Source: Patiriisocius marinus (GTDB lineage: Bacteria; Bacteroidota; Bacteroidia; Flavobacteriales; Flavobacteriaceae). Taken from it: 64,000 nt of DNA. The notes under the pieces were generated by a model that did no database searches, had not been told where the DNA came from, and was given only the letters and a program-made list of their open reading frames with translations. Location of the stretch: assembly GCF_008974325.1 (NCBI RefSeq), contig NZ_BKCG01000012.1, positions 1-64,000 on the forward strand, read 5' to 3'. Shown here in pieces: positions 56,521 to 64,000 of this stretch. A program made the translations under genes and the position numbers. How positions within the stretch are numbered: the stretch's first letter is position 1; every line of letters starts with the position of its first letter.

Positions 56521-56540
56521 AATATTAATAAAAATAGTGA

Positions 56541-56840
56541 ATGGAAATATTAGAGTGGATACAAAACTGGTTTAAAGCTAATTGTAATGGAGAATGGGAA
56601 CACGGTGGAGGTATTCAGATAATCACAATAGATAATCCTGGTTGGGAGGTTGAGATAGATATATCAAACACATCAGTGGCTAATATGAATCTAAGCTGGA
56701 TTCTAAATGAAAATAGTAAACAGGATTGGTACGGTGTGAAAATTGAAGATCAAAAATTTTTCGCAGCTGGAGATTCTGGAAAACTAATTTTTCTATTGGG
56801 TTTATTTAAAGAGATGATTGAGAAAATTGAAAACGTTTAA
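56541..56840 (+). CDS. Immunity protein 53 (Imm53)-like
   Basis: The 99-residue protein matches my knowledge of the Imm53 family: WIQNWFKANCNGEWEH at the start, then ITIDNPGWEVEIDIS (the NPGW core, residues 32-35). Imm53 proteins protect against polymorphic toxins. No toxin gene lies nearby, so it is an orphan immunity gene. It starts 20 bp after site C. Whether it is inside a complete cassette unit is uncertain. Confidence 0.78.
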   Translation: MEILEWIQNWFKANCNGEWEHGGGIQIITIDNPGWEVEIDISNTSVANMNLSWILNENSKQDWYGVKIEDQKFFAAGDSGKLIFLLGLFKEMIEKIENV

Positions 56841-56871
56841 TTTTCTAAAACAGTGTTTATTTATTAAAATC

Positions 56872-56906
56872 AAAAGCCCTCTAAATACTATTTAAAGGGC
56901 TTTCTT
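56872..56906. terminator. Terminator between the island and the T9SS gene
   Basis: AAAGCCCT pairs with AGGGCTTT, with a second short stem inside. It lies between convergent genes. Confidence 0.75.
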
Positions 56907-56957
56907 ATAGCTATTAGTTATCCTTAAATTCTTAGGAGATAGCTAAGTAGTTGTTAG

Positions 56958-57728
56958 TTATTCTTTAATCACTTTTACTGTATTGGTTGCTCCATTATCT
57001 GAAGTTACTTTTAGTACATATACAGCTGAAGATAAATAATCGATATTTAATTCAATTGAATCTACGTTGTAATAGTCTTTAGAGATAATTAGTTTTCCTA
57101 ATATATCAAAAAGCTCAACTTGTGTATCGTTGCTGTTCTCAAGGTTAATATTGAAAATTCCAGTAGTTGGGTTTGGAGATACATTGAAAACTAATGGCTC
57201 AATATCTTCAGTAAATAAAATGTCTTCATCCGTATAAGTGAATATTGATGCATTTCCTGATGCATCAGTACCAGCATCAACAGCTGCGATATTTGCATTG
57301 AAACCATTAAATGATTCGTCTTGTGTCGAATTTTGAGTTACATCAATTGGAAAGTTTACATATCCAAACCAATCTCCAGGAATAACTGCAGTTTGATCAA
57401 ACCTAAGCATATTGTTCGTGGCATCATAAACAGGTGCAAAGTAATCTAAAAGAGTACCAGTAATCTGGCTAATATCAGCATCAGCTAATTCAATATATAA
57501 AAAGTCAACATTTATAGAAACATTAGGTTGGTCAAATGATGTACTTTGGACATCAACACCAGACGACTCAACAAAAATAAATTCAGCTATAGCTGTGCCG
57601 TTATTTTCAACTGTTCCAAGTGGAGTGACAGATATTGAAGCTTGCGGTAATGAAACTGATTGAGCGTAACTGTTAATAGTTAAAATGCTTACAAGTATTA
57701 GTAAAAGTTTTGAGTAATATTTAATCAT
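56958..57728 (-). CDS. T9SS type A sorting domain protein
   Basis: The 256-residue protein has a signal peptide (ends INSYAQ). The mature part is beta-rich with no recognised catalytic domain. The C-terminal 75 residues form the Por secretion sorting domain (VSPNPTTGIFNINLENS, VELFDILGKLI, SSAVYVLKVTSDNG and KVIKE), so it is exported by the type IX system. An upstream TAATTTTG (minus strand, 57794-57801) is a candidate -7 element. Confidence 0.88.
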   Translation of the reverse strand: MIKYYSKLLLILVSILTINSYAQSVSLPQASISVTPLGTVENNGTAIAEFIFVESSGVDVQSTSFDQPNVSINVDFLYIELADADISQITGTLLDYFAPVYDATNNMLRFDQTAVIPGDWFGYVNFPIDVTQNSTQDESFNGFNANIAAVDAGTDASGNASIFTYTDEDILFTEDIEPLVFNVSPNPTTGIFNINLENSNDTQVELFDILGKLIISKDYYNVDSIELNIDYLSSAVYVLKVTSDNGATNTVKVIKE

Positions 57729-57793
57729 TATAATAGTTTTATTTTAGTGATAAATGACCAATTAATTTTAATGGTTTTCTATCACTTATACTG

Positions 57794-57801
57794 CAAAATT
57801 A
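57794..57801 (-). promoter_or_regulatory. Candidate promoter of the T9SS gene
   Basis: The minus strand reads TAATTTTG, a TANNTTTG match, 66 bp upstream of the start codon. A TTG 24 bases further upstream is slightly too far for the usual spacer. Confidence 0.4.
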
Positions 57802-57828
57802 GGTAAAATAAACAAGTAAAAAGGGCAA

Positions 57829-58057
57829 TGAAGCCAACTCTACCCTAGGTTTACGACGAACGTATTAAATAAAAGATTAAGTGTTTGTTGTTAGCGAAAC
57901 ACAAGTAAATTTTTACGGATTTTTTTATTATAGAAATCATTTTTAGCCTGATTTATAGACTTTGAGCAACGTATAAATCTGTAATTTTTTGAAAAGTTTA
58001 ACTGATTACTTGGAAGCTGATACATGGTTTAAAGACAAAGAGAAAATCAAATTACTG
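57829..58057. other. Non-coding gap between the T9SS and PLP genes
   Basis: This AT-rich stretch has no recognisable gene, riboswitch or tRNA. One short hairpin (GTGTTT...AAACAC, with GTTGTTAGC in the loop) is visible near 57885. The loop contains GTTAGC, also the core of the cassette sites, but no matching partner was found. Confidence 0.4.
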
Positions 58058-58065
58058 TATCTTTG
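58058..58065 (+). promoter_or_regulatory. Promoter -7 element of the PLP enzyme gene
   Basis: TATCTTTG matches TANNTTTG, 23 bp before the ATG. No clear TTG precedes it. Confidence 0.45.
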
Positions 58066-58088
58066 TAGTCTATAAAAAAGGATAAAAC

Positions 58089-59933
58089 ATGCAAGACAAT
58101 AAAATGCTCAATTATATTAAAGAGGTCTTAAATAATATGCCGTCAGGTTGGTTAAGTATAACAACGCATCGACTAGATATTTATGAAGAAAAGTTAGCTA
58201 AAACCCAATTTTTAGATCAGTTTGAAAAATTATATAATGATAATATTTATGACACTTCTACATTAAATGAATTACCTACTGCTTACGATTATATTAGATT
58301 AGGTCATCCATTATCTTGTGTTTTAGAATGGGGTATTGCACATTTAAACAATCTAAACCCTGACAACGTAATTAGCTTTTCATCTCAAACAGTACCAGTT
58401 TTATCAGTTTTGAGAAAAAATTTATTAGAAAACCGAAATACTCAAATAGTCTATAAGGGCTCTTTACCTGAGTTTTTTGATGCTGAACTTGTTAAAAATA
58501 TCTATGGTTATAATTTTGAGTTGAATAGCGTTGAAAGTTTAAGTGACATTTCAGAATTTGACGGAAGCACTATTTATATATCTGAACAGAGTACCATAGG
58601 AACAATGGATTTAAATATAAATGTAGACTTTTTTGTGAATTTACATTCCCACTTAGGAAGTGTCCTAGTCATAAATGGAAAAGATAATGGACATTATGTT
58701 TCAGATATTCAACATGTAAGAAGAAGAGAAACTATCGCAATGACACCTGTTAACTCTGTGGTGGCATTAAAATCATTAGTAGAACAGGCTGTAATACCAG
58801 AAAGACAAAGTTCAGTTGTGGAAGATAAAGCTAGCGTAATTTCTTCTATTAAAGAAGTTACAGGTACAACTGCAAAACCTCTTGTTGGATCTAGCGGATT
58901 GTCTGTTCAATATGCAATTATGATGGGCTTAGTTCACGATGCCTTAGAAATGCATAAGGGAAAAGCTATTAAATTTATTGTTCCACCTAATTGTTATGGT
59001 GGTACAAATGATCAAGCAAGACGAGTTGCTGCTTGTATCGATAATGTTGAAATAGTTGATTTGCCAGTGGATGGTGATAATGATATGGTTAAAAGTATTG
59101 ATGCGGTTTTAACTAAAATTGCTGCTGAAGATGCTATACCTTATATAATAGCTGAAATCCCCACAAATCCAAGAGTTGAAGTTCCAGATTTAGAACAATT
59201 AAAAGCAGTGTTAAGTAAGCAGCGTAAAACAAGTATTGGTGAAATTGCAATTGATCCAGTTTTTATATTAGATCAAACATTTTGCCCTAATGTTCTTTTT
59301 TTAGGTGAAGGAGAAATACTTTCTACCGTCAGAACAATTTCATATGCAAGTGGGTCTAAATTTCCTAGTGGTGGAAAATGTACAGCAGGATATTGTGTAG
59401 GTAACAATAACACCGAAGCACTAATGACTAAAATAGCATTACACCTTAGTTTATGTGACAATGAAGCAACTGATTTTCAATATGAAATATTAGCAAAACA
59501 GCTTCCGTCAATGAACCAACGAATTAAAGATGCTTATAGAAATACTAGAGAGTTTGTAACGTTCATTCAAGATAAGTTACCTACTGCTAAGATTAATTTT
59601 GTTTCCGAAGAATTAGCTTCTCAAGGTTTTACACCGTCTGTTTTTTCATTAGATCTACCTACAAAAGGTTCAACTGATGCAGAAAAAGAAACCTATAAAC
59701 GAGCGTTAAATTTGAAATTGATTAATTTAATGATAACTGAAATTCCTAATGAGAGTAAATTCTGTGTGAGTTATGGTCAATTAAAAGGCTGTTATTGGAC
59801 GATCCCTGCAACTTCAACTCAAGGTACAACTAAAGAAGGTGATAAGGATTATATCGTTCGAGCTTCACTTTCCCCTAATCTCAATCTCGAATTACACAAA
59901 AAAGTATTCTTAGATTTTGTTGAGAGTATATAA
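58089..59933 (+). CDS. PLP-dependent Cys/Met metabolism-type enzyme with long N-terminal domain
   Basis: The 614-residue protein has a C-terminal Cys_Met_Meta_PP-type domain (about 265-614), with the probable PLP Lys in SYASGSKFPSGGK and the nucleotide-like loop PPNCYGGTNDQ. The first 250 residues are an additional domain (GHPLSCVLEWGIAHLNNL) that itself resembles the start of a PLP fold without a lysine site. Fungal cystathionine gamma-synthases are similarly long, but a specific reaction cannot be given. It is a single gene with promoter and terminator. Confidence 0.75.
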   Translation: MQDNKMLNYIKEVLNNMPSGWLSITTHRLDIYEEKLAKTQFLDQFEKLYNDNIYDTSTLNELPTAYDYIRLGHPLSCVLEWGIAHLNNLNPDNVISFSSQTVPVLSVLRKNLLENRNTQIVYKGSLPEFFDAELVKNIYGYNFELNSVESLSDISEFDGSTIYISEQSTIGTMDLNINVDFFVNLHSHLGSVLVINGKDNGHYVSDIQHVRRRETIAMTPVNSVVALKSLVEQAVIPERQSSVVEDKASVISSIKEVTGTTAKPLVGSSGLSVQYAIMMGLVHDALEMHKGKAIKFIVPPNCYGGTNDQARRVAACIDNVEIVDLPVDGDNDMVKSIDAVLTKIAAEDAIPYIIAEIPTNPRVEVPDLEQLKAVLSKQRKTSIGEIAIDPVFILDQTFCPNVLFLGEGEILSTVRTISYASGSKFPSGGKCTAGYCVGNNNTEALMTKIALHLSLCDNEATDFQYEILAKQLPSMNQRIKDAYRNTREFVTFIQDKLPTAKINFVSEELASQGFTPSVFSLDLPTKGSTDAEKETYKRALNLKLINLMITEIPNESKFCVSYGQLKGCYWTIPATSTQGTTKEGDKDYIVRASLSPNLNLELHKKVFLDFVESI

Positions 59934-59935
59934 TC

Positions 59936-59967
59936 AAAAAGGAGGCTTTTAAGCCTCCTTTTTTTAT
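59936..59967 (+). terminator. Terminator after the PLP enzyme gene
   Basis: AAAAAGGAGGCTT pairs with AAGCCTCCTTTTT, followed by T. Confidence 0.9.
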
Positions 59968-60199
59968 GTTTTTTTTTGAATTTAAGTTTTCTACATAAGA
60001 AATATTAAGTGGAAATCACTTTAGTTCTTCTATAATAAAGCTTGATTAATGTATTTGTTAACGTCCGTTTTTATAGAAGATGTACAATTGTAATACGTGA
60101 CGATATGTTTGAAAATATTAGACTTTATATCTAAATTATATTAGCAAAAGTTTATGATGCCTTAGAATATTGTTAACATGGAATATACTTTTTATTGAA

Positions 60200-60207
60200 T
60201 AGTTTTG
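60200..60207 (+). promoter_or_regulatory. Promoter -7 element of the outer-membrane protein gene
   Basis: TAGTTTTG matches TANNTTTG. It lies 24 bp before the chosen ATG at 60232 and overlaps an upstream in-frame TTG (60205), which it rules out as a start. Confidence 0.4.
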
Positions 60208-60231
60208 GCACATAACATAAAAACTAAAGCA

Positions 60232-60732
60232 ATGAAAAAGAATTCAATTTTAGTATTAGTAGCATTATTAATAGGCTCAGTAGTTTCAGCACAAGAGATT
60301 TCAAAAAATGCAATTGGAGTTCGTTTGGGAGATAGTGATGGATTTGGGGTAGAAGCTAATTACCAGAGAGCAATAGGTTCAAATAATAATCGATTAGAGT
60401 TTGGTTTAGGTATTCGTGATAACGATAATTACGAAGCTTTTAAACTAGTAGGACTTTATGAGTGGGTTTGGAATATTGATGGAGGTTTCAATTGGTATGC
60501 AGGTCCCGGAGCAGGAGTAGGGCAAGTTAATGGAAAGGATGGAATATTTGAAAATGACAGGTTTGAGGATGAAGATGAAACATTCGCTTTCGTTGCCGGA
60601 GTAGCAGGTATTGAATATAATTTTGATTTCCCGTTATTACTATCTCTAGATGTTCGACCAGAATTTGGTTTTGGTGATTACAGAGATGACTTAGATTTAG
60701 ATATCGCAATTAGCGCTCGATATCAGTTCTAA
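60232..60732 (+). CDS. Outer-membrane beta-barrel protein
   Basis: The start is 60232 (MKKNSILVLVALLIGSVVSAQ), which gives a proper signal peptide. The 166-residue product alternates hydrophobic and polar residues (IGVRLGDSDGFGVEANYQRA, RLEFGLGIRD, WYAGPGAGVGQVNG) and ends DIAISARYQF with a terminal Phe, so it should be a small eight-strand barrel. The role is unknown. Confidence 0.85.
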   Translation: MKKNSILVLVALLIGSVVSAQEISKNAIGVRLGDSDGFGVEANYQRAIGSNNNRLEFGLGIRDNDNYEAFKLVGLYEWVWNIDGGFNWYAGPGAGVGQVNGKDGIFENDRFEDEDETFAFVAGVAGIEYNFDFPLLLSLDVRPEFGFGDYRDDLDLDIAISARYQF

Positions 60733-60759
60733 ATATTGTGTTATTAAATTTATTGTACT

Positions 60760-60795
60760 AAAAAACCCCCGATCATTTTGATCGGGGGTTTTCTT
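60760..60795. terminator. Bidirectional terminator between the outer-membrane gene and rplT
   Basis: AACCCCCGATCA pairs perfectly with TGATCGGGGGTT, with A and T tracts on either side. Confidence 0.9.
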
Positions 60796-60823
60796 GTGAA
60801 ATAATAGTGTTAAACTAAATGTC

Positions 60824-61168
60824 TTATTTTACTTTATTTACGATAGCTTCAAAAGCCTCAGGATGATTCATTGCAAGATCTGCAAGAACTTTACGGTTCA
60901 ATTCGATTCCTGATTTCTTCATCCCTCCCATAAACTGAGAGTAAGACATTCCGTGTTGACGCGCACCAGCATTGATACGAGTAATCCACAATGCTCTAAA
61001 CGTTCTTTTCTTTGCACGACGGTCTCTATATGAGTAAGACATAGCTTTGTCTACTGCATTTTTAGCAACTGTCCATACATTCTTTCTTCTTCCAAAGTAA
61101 CCTTTGGCTTGCTTTAATACTTTTTTTCTACGTGCTCTTTTAGCAACACTGTTTACTGATCTTGGCAT
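60824..61168 (-). CDS. rplT: 50S ribosomal protein L20
   Basis: The 114-residue protein binds 23S rRNA early in assembly. The start [20 protein letters not shown] and [14 protein letters not shown] with the C-terminal [20 protein letters not shown] are the standard L20 signature. It is the last gene of thrS-infC-rpmI-rplT. In other bacteria L20 represses this operon; no such leader was searched here. Confidence 0.98.
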   Translation of the reverse strand: MPRSVNSVAKRARRKKVLKQAKGYFGRRKNVWTVAKNAVDKAMSYSYRDRRAKKRTFRALWITRINAGARQHGMSYSQFMGGMKKSGIELNRKVLADLAMNHPEAFEAIVNKVK

Positions 61169-61305
61169 AATTTAATTGTTTTTTGTAGCAGGCGGTCTAT
61201 TATTTAAAGACTCTTTGAATTCAAAATTTAAAAATTAACAATTGTCAATCTTTACTTTGTGGCCTAACTCCAGGGTTTAAAAATTTGTTTTAACCGGGTG
61301 AACAA

Positions 61306-61503
61306 TTACTTCATTCGAAGCATTTGTTTCACATTACTCTCGTCAGCTTGGTGTACCAAACCGTCGTGAGTTAATTTAAGCTTACGTTTTTTAGACTTCT
61401 TTGTTAAGATGTGGCTTTTAAACGCATGCTTTCTTTTAATCTTTCCAGTACCTGTTAGCTTAAAACGCTTTTTAGCACTAGATTTTGTCTTTTGTTTAGG
61501 CAT
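61306..61503 (-). CDS. rpmI: 50S ribosomal protein L35
   Basis: The 65-residue basic protein shows [20 protein letters not shown] and [14 protein letters not shown], typical of L35. It lies between infC and rplT (137 bp before rplT), as in nearly all bacteria. Confidence 0.97.
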   Translation of the reverse strand: MPKQKTKSSAKKRFKLTGTGKIKRKHAFKSHILTKKSKKRKLKLTHDGLVHQADESNVKQMLRMK

Positions 61504-61584
61504 GATTTTTTATTTATTACTATTTCACAAGTTCCGCAAGCGGAATATTTTTAGAGCCCTTATCTATATAATACGGACCTCTTT

Positions 61585-62139
61585 TTATTTTTTCTTAGGT
61601 GCGATGAACATAATCATTCGCTTTCCTTCTAACTTAGGCATTTGTTCTACTTTACCTAGATCCTCAAGTTCCTGTGCTAATTTTAGCAACAAGATTTCTC
61701 CTTGATCTTTATAGATAATTGAACGTCCTTTAAAGAAAACATATGCTTTTAACTTAGCTCCGTCCTTAAGGAACTTTTCAGCGTGTTTTTTCTTAAACTC
61801 ATAATCGTGATCATCAGTGTTAGGACCAAACCTAATCTCTTTGATGATTACTTTCGTAGCCTTGGATTTCATTACCTTCTCGCGTTTCTTCTGCTCGTAG
61901 ACAAATTTCTTATAATCCATAACCTTACAAACCGGTGGTTTGGCGTTAGGAGAAATTTCCACAAGATCCAACTCTTGCTCTTCAGCAATTGCTAATGCCT
62001 TTCTGGTTGGATAAACACCAACTTCCACATTCTCTCCTACAAGACGAACTTCCTCAGCACGAATTTTTCGATTGATTCTGTGTTGGTCTTCTTTAATGAT
62101 CCTTGCTGGACCCCTGCTTCTTTTTCTACGTATTGCTAT
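61585..62139 (-). CDS. infC: Translation initiation factor IF-3 with a non-canonical start codon
   Basis: The protein binds the 30S subunit and checks start-codon fidelity. The conserved N-terminal part ([18 protein letters not shown], then [20 protein letters not shown]) continues in frame upstream of the first GTG at 62028. From the thrS stop down to that GTG, no ATG, GTG or TTG occurs in frame. The likely start is ATA at 62139 (giving 184 residues), or an ATT at 62175 or 62181. E. coli infC also uses a rare start (ATT) for autoregulation. The C-terminal domain ([38 protein letters not shown]) is complete. Confidence 0.88.
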   Translation of the reverse strand: MAIRRKRSRGPARIIKEDQHRINRKIRAEEVRLVGENVEVGVYPTRKALAIAEEQELDLVEISPNAKPPVCKVMDYKKFVYEQKKREKVMKSKATKVIIKEIRFGPNTDDHDYEFKKKHAEKFLKDGAKLKAYVFFKGRSIIYKDQGEILLLKLAQELEDLGKVEQMPKLEGKRMIMFIAPKKK

Positions 62140-62195
62140 GGCTATATCATTTAGTATTTCCGTTAATCTGGAAATGTTAATATTAAGTTGTGGTA

Positions 62196-64000
62196 TTACA
62201 CCACATCAAATTCTTTAATTTCATTTTTGACAGCGTCATTAATAATCGCTGCAAAGGCTTCTACACTCATTGAGCCTAAATCACCTTCACTATGTTTCCT
62301 TACAGAAACTGTGCCGTCATTAGCTTCTTGTTCGCCTAAAATCAACATATACGGGTATTTGTTCATTTCGGCTTCACGAATCTTCTTGCCTATAGTCTCA
62401 TTTCTATTGTCGACAAGGGCGCGAATTTCGTTATTTTCGAGCAAATTTAAAACTTTTTGAGCGTATTTCTCATATTTTTCGCTTAATGATAATATTGCAA
62501 CCTGCTCAGGCATTAGCCACAACGGAAAATTTCCTCCTGTGTGCTCTAATAAAATAGCAATAAATCGCTCCATACTACCAAAAGGAGCACGGTGTATCAT
62601 CACAGGTCTGTGAAGTTCATTGTCACTTCCTTTGTACGTTAAGTCAAAACGCTCAGGTAAATTGTAATCTACTTGGATTGTACCTAGCTGCCAGCTTCTT
62701 CCCAAAGCATCCTTCACCATAAAATCTAGTTTTGGGCCATAGAAAGCTGCTTCTCCAGACTCAACAACATAGTCAAGTCCTTTATCTTTTACAGCACTTA
62801 ATATTGCTGCCTCTGCTTTTTCCCAAGTTTCAACATCACCTATGTATTTTTCAGGCTTGCTTAAATCACGAACAGAAACTTGAGTAGTAAAATTTTCAAA
62901 TCCTAACGAACCAAATACATATAGTACAAGATCAATTACATTTTTAAACTCTGCATCAAGTTGATCTGGTGTGCAAAAAATATGCGCATCATCTTGAGTA
63001 AAACCTCTCACACGAGTCAAACCGTGTAATTCACCACTTTGTTCATAACGGTATACTGTACCAAATTCAGCGAAACGCTTAGGTAGATCTTTGTATGACC
63101 ATGGACTATCGTTGTATATTTCACAGTGATGAGGGCAGTTCATTGGTTTAAGCATAAACTCTTCACCATCGTTAGGAGTTTTAATAACCTGAAAACTGTC
63201 TTCACCATATTTTGCAAAGTGACCAGAAGTCACGTACAGTTCTTTACTCCCAATATGAGGAGTAATCACCATTTCATAACCGGCTTTTTTCTGAGCTTTC
63301 TTCAAAAAGTTCTCTAGACGCTCACGTAAAGCAGCACCTTTAGGTAGCCATAAAGGTAAACCCTGACCTACTTTTTGAGAAAAAGTATATAATTGAAGCT
63401 CTTTTCCTAATTTTCTATGATCTCTCTTTTTTGCCTCTTCAAGTAAAGCCAGATACTCTGTCAATTCTTTTTGTTTCGGAAACGTGATACCGTAAATACG
63501 AGTTAACTGCTTATTGTTTTCGTCACCTCGCCAGTATGCACCAGCAATACTCATTAGTTTTACAGCTTTTACTATCCCTGTATGTGGAATATGTCCACCT
63601 CTACATAAATCAGTAAAGTTATCGTGGTCACAAAAAGTAATTGTTCCGTCTTCTAAGTTTTCAATTAGTTCAACTTTATACTCGTTGTTTTGTTCCTTGT
63701 AATAATCTAACGCCTCGTTTTTAGTCATAGATCGCATTGAAAACTCGTGTTTCCCTCTTGCAATCTCTATCATTTTCTTTTCAACAGTAGCTAAATCTTT
63801 TTCTACAAACGATTGCTCGCCAAAATCAACATCATAATAAAAACCTTTGTCGATTGCAGGGCCTATTGTTAGCTTTACTCCAGGGTATAATTCCTCAAGT
63901 GCTTGAGCAAGTATGTGTGCAGAAGAGTGCCAAAAAGCTTTTTTTCCTTCGTCATTCATCCACGTATATAATAAAAGCGCTCCATCAACTTGTAATGGGG
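62196..64000 (-). CDS. thrS: Threonine-tRNA ligase (5' end cut by window)
   Basis: About 601 residues of a roughly 648-residue enzyme are visible; the frame remains open to the window edge (GALLLYTW upstream of [15 protein letters not shown]). The missing part is most of the TGS domain. The editing domain ([11 protein letters not shown]), catalytic core ([10 protein letters not shown], with zinc Cys and His) and [20 protein letters not shown] are intact. It charges tRNA-Thr and heads the thrS-infC-rpmI-rplT operon. Confidence 0.97.
   Translation of the reverse strand, partial: PLQVDGALLLYTWMNDEGKKAFWHSSAHILAQALEELYPGVKLTIGPAIDKGFYYDVDFGEQSFVEKDLATVEKKMIEIARGKHEFSMRSMTKNEALDYYKEQNNEYKVELIENLEDGTITFCDHDNFTDLCRGGHIPHTGIVKAVKLMSIAGAYWRGDENNKQLTRIYGITFPKQKELTEYLALLEEAKKRDHRKLGKELQLYTFSQKVGQGLPLWLPKGAALRERLENFLKKAQKKAGYEMVITPHIGSKELYVTSGHFAKYGEDSFQVIKTPNDGEEFMLKPMNCPHHCEIYNDSPWSYKDLPKRFAEFGTVYRYEQSGELHGLTRVRGFTQDDAHIFCTPDQLDAEFKNVIDLVLYVFGSLGFENFTTQVSVRDLSKPEKYIGDVETWEKAEAAILSAVKDKGLDYVVESGEAAFYGPKLDFMVKDALGRSWQLGTIQVDYNLPERFDLTYKGSDNELHRPVMIHRAPFGSMERFIAILLEHTGGNFPLWLMPEQVAILSLSEKYEKYAQKVLNLLENNEIRALVDNRNETIGKKIREAEMNKYPYMLILGEQEANDGTVSVRKHSEGDLGSMSVEAFAAIINDAVKNEIKEFDVV

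Noticed and set aside
56500-56860. Complete third cassette around the Imm53 gene
   Set aside because: The GTT...AAC inverse pair expected at the two ends was not found; only a short AACGTTTAAT direct repeat occurs on both sides, one copy of which is the end of the gene itself.
1-64000. CRISPR arrays, insertion sequences, prophage genes, rRNA operons
   Set aside because: No regularly spaced short repeats, transposase, phage structural genes or rRNA sequence were seen.

Overview
The window is AT-rich chromosomal DNA from a member of the Bacteroidota, most likely a (marine) Flavobacteriaceae. The evidence is a type IX secretion sorting domain, a DUF3276/PUR protein, TANNTTTG-type promoters, weak Shine-Dalgarno sequences, many Cys-anchored lipoproteins, split transketolase, and a carotenoid operon with a CrtYcd-type lycopene cyclase. 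Genus cannot be fixed from the sequence alone. No phage, insertion sequence, rRNA operon or CRISPR array was seen.

Layout. 1-8.9 kb: YHS lipoprotein, M14 carboxypeptidase, PUR-like protein, ABC exporter, leucine-type dehydrogenase, NusB, DUF1573 lipoprotein, YajC. 9-13.9 kb: peptidase T, dihydroorotate dehydrogenase, a LysE exporter, two small secreted proteins, HMG-CoA lyase. 14-18.5 kb: a periplasmic/envelope block with a 5'-nucleotidase-like lipoprotein, a CxxCH haem protein, an outer-membrane porin, an FMN-binding protein and a His-containing four-helix membrane protein. 18.7-23 kb: guaB and small unknowns, with a PAS-LuxR regulator. 23.2-28.8 kb: three consecutive SurA/parvulin-type chaperones and a MoxR ATPase. 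29-33.3 kb: aconitase, a Crp/Fnr regulator, and a lipoprotein built of three 110-residue repeats whose promoter carries a palindrome in an activator position. 33.4-40.9 kb: TlpA thioredoxin, acyltransferase, DUF1761, then a minus-strand pigment operon (B12-type MerR regulator, crtI, crtB, crtZ, lycopene cyclase, LysE exporter). It should convert geranylgeranyl diphosphate via lycopene and beta-carotene to zeaxanthin. 41.2-53 kb: two tRNAs and housekeeping genes (aroK, a phosphoribosyltransferase, S4 protein, FKBP lipoprotein, transketolase halves, tgt, lptF/G-like, EamA, accA, dnaB). 53.3-57.7 kb: a secreted GATase-like protein, then an accessory island. 58-64 kb: PLP enzyme, outer-membrane protein, and the rplT-rpmI-infC-thrS operon, cut by the window end.

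The most unusual stretch is 54545-56840. Three unrelated accessory genes (a HEPN-like protein, a lipoprotein, an Imm53-type immunity protein) are separated by about 130-160 bp non-coding sites. Two of the genes are bounded by matching GTT.../...AAC inverted cores. The best intervening site has imperfect arms that pair fully, with G-T wobbles, only on the bottom strand. These are hallmarks of integron gene cassettes and attC sites. No integrase lies in the window.

Other points needing attention: a quinone-type PyrD with Cys at the catalytic-base position; a Tgt without its zinc cysteines; an infC with no ATG/GTG/TTG start in frame at its N-terminus; a CarH-like regulator at the head of the carotenoid operon; and a possible extracytoplasmic flavin/haem electron-transfer module.
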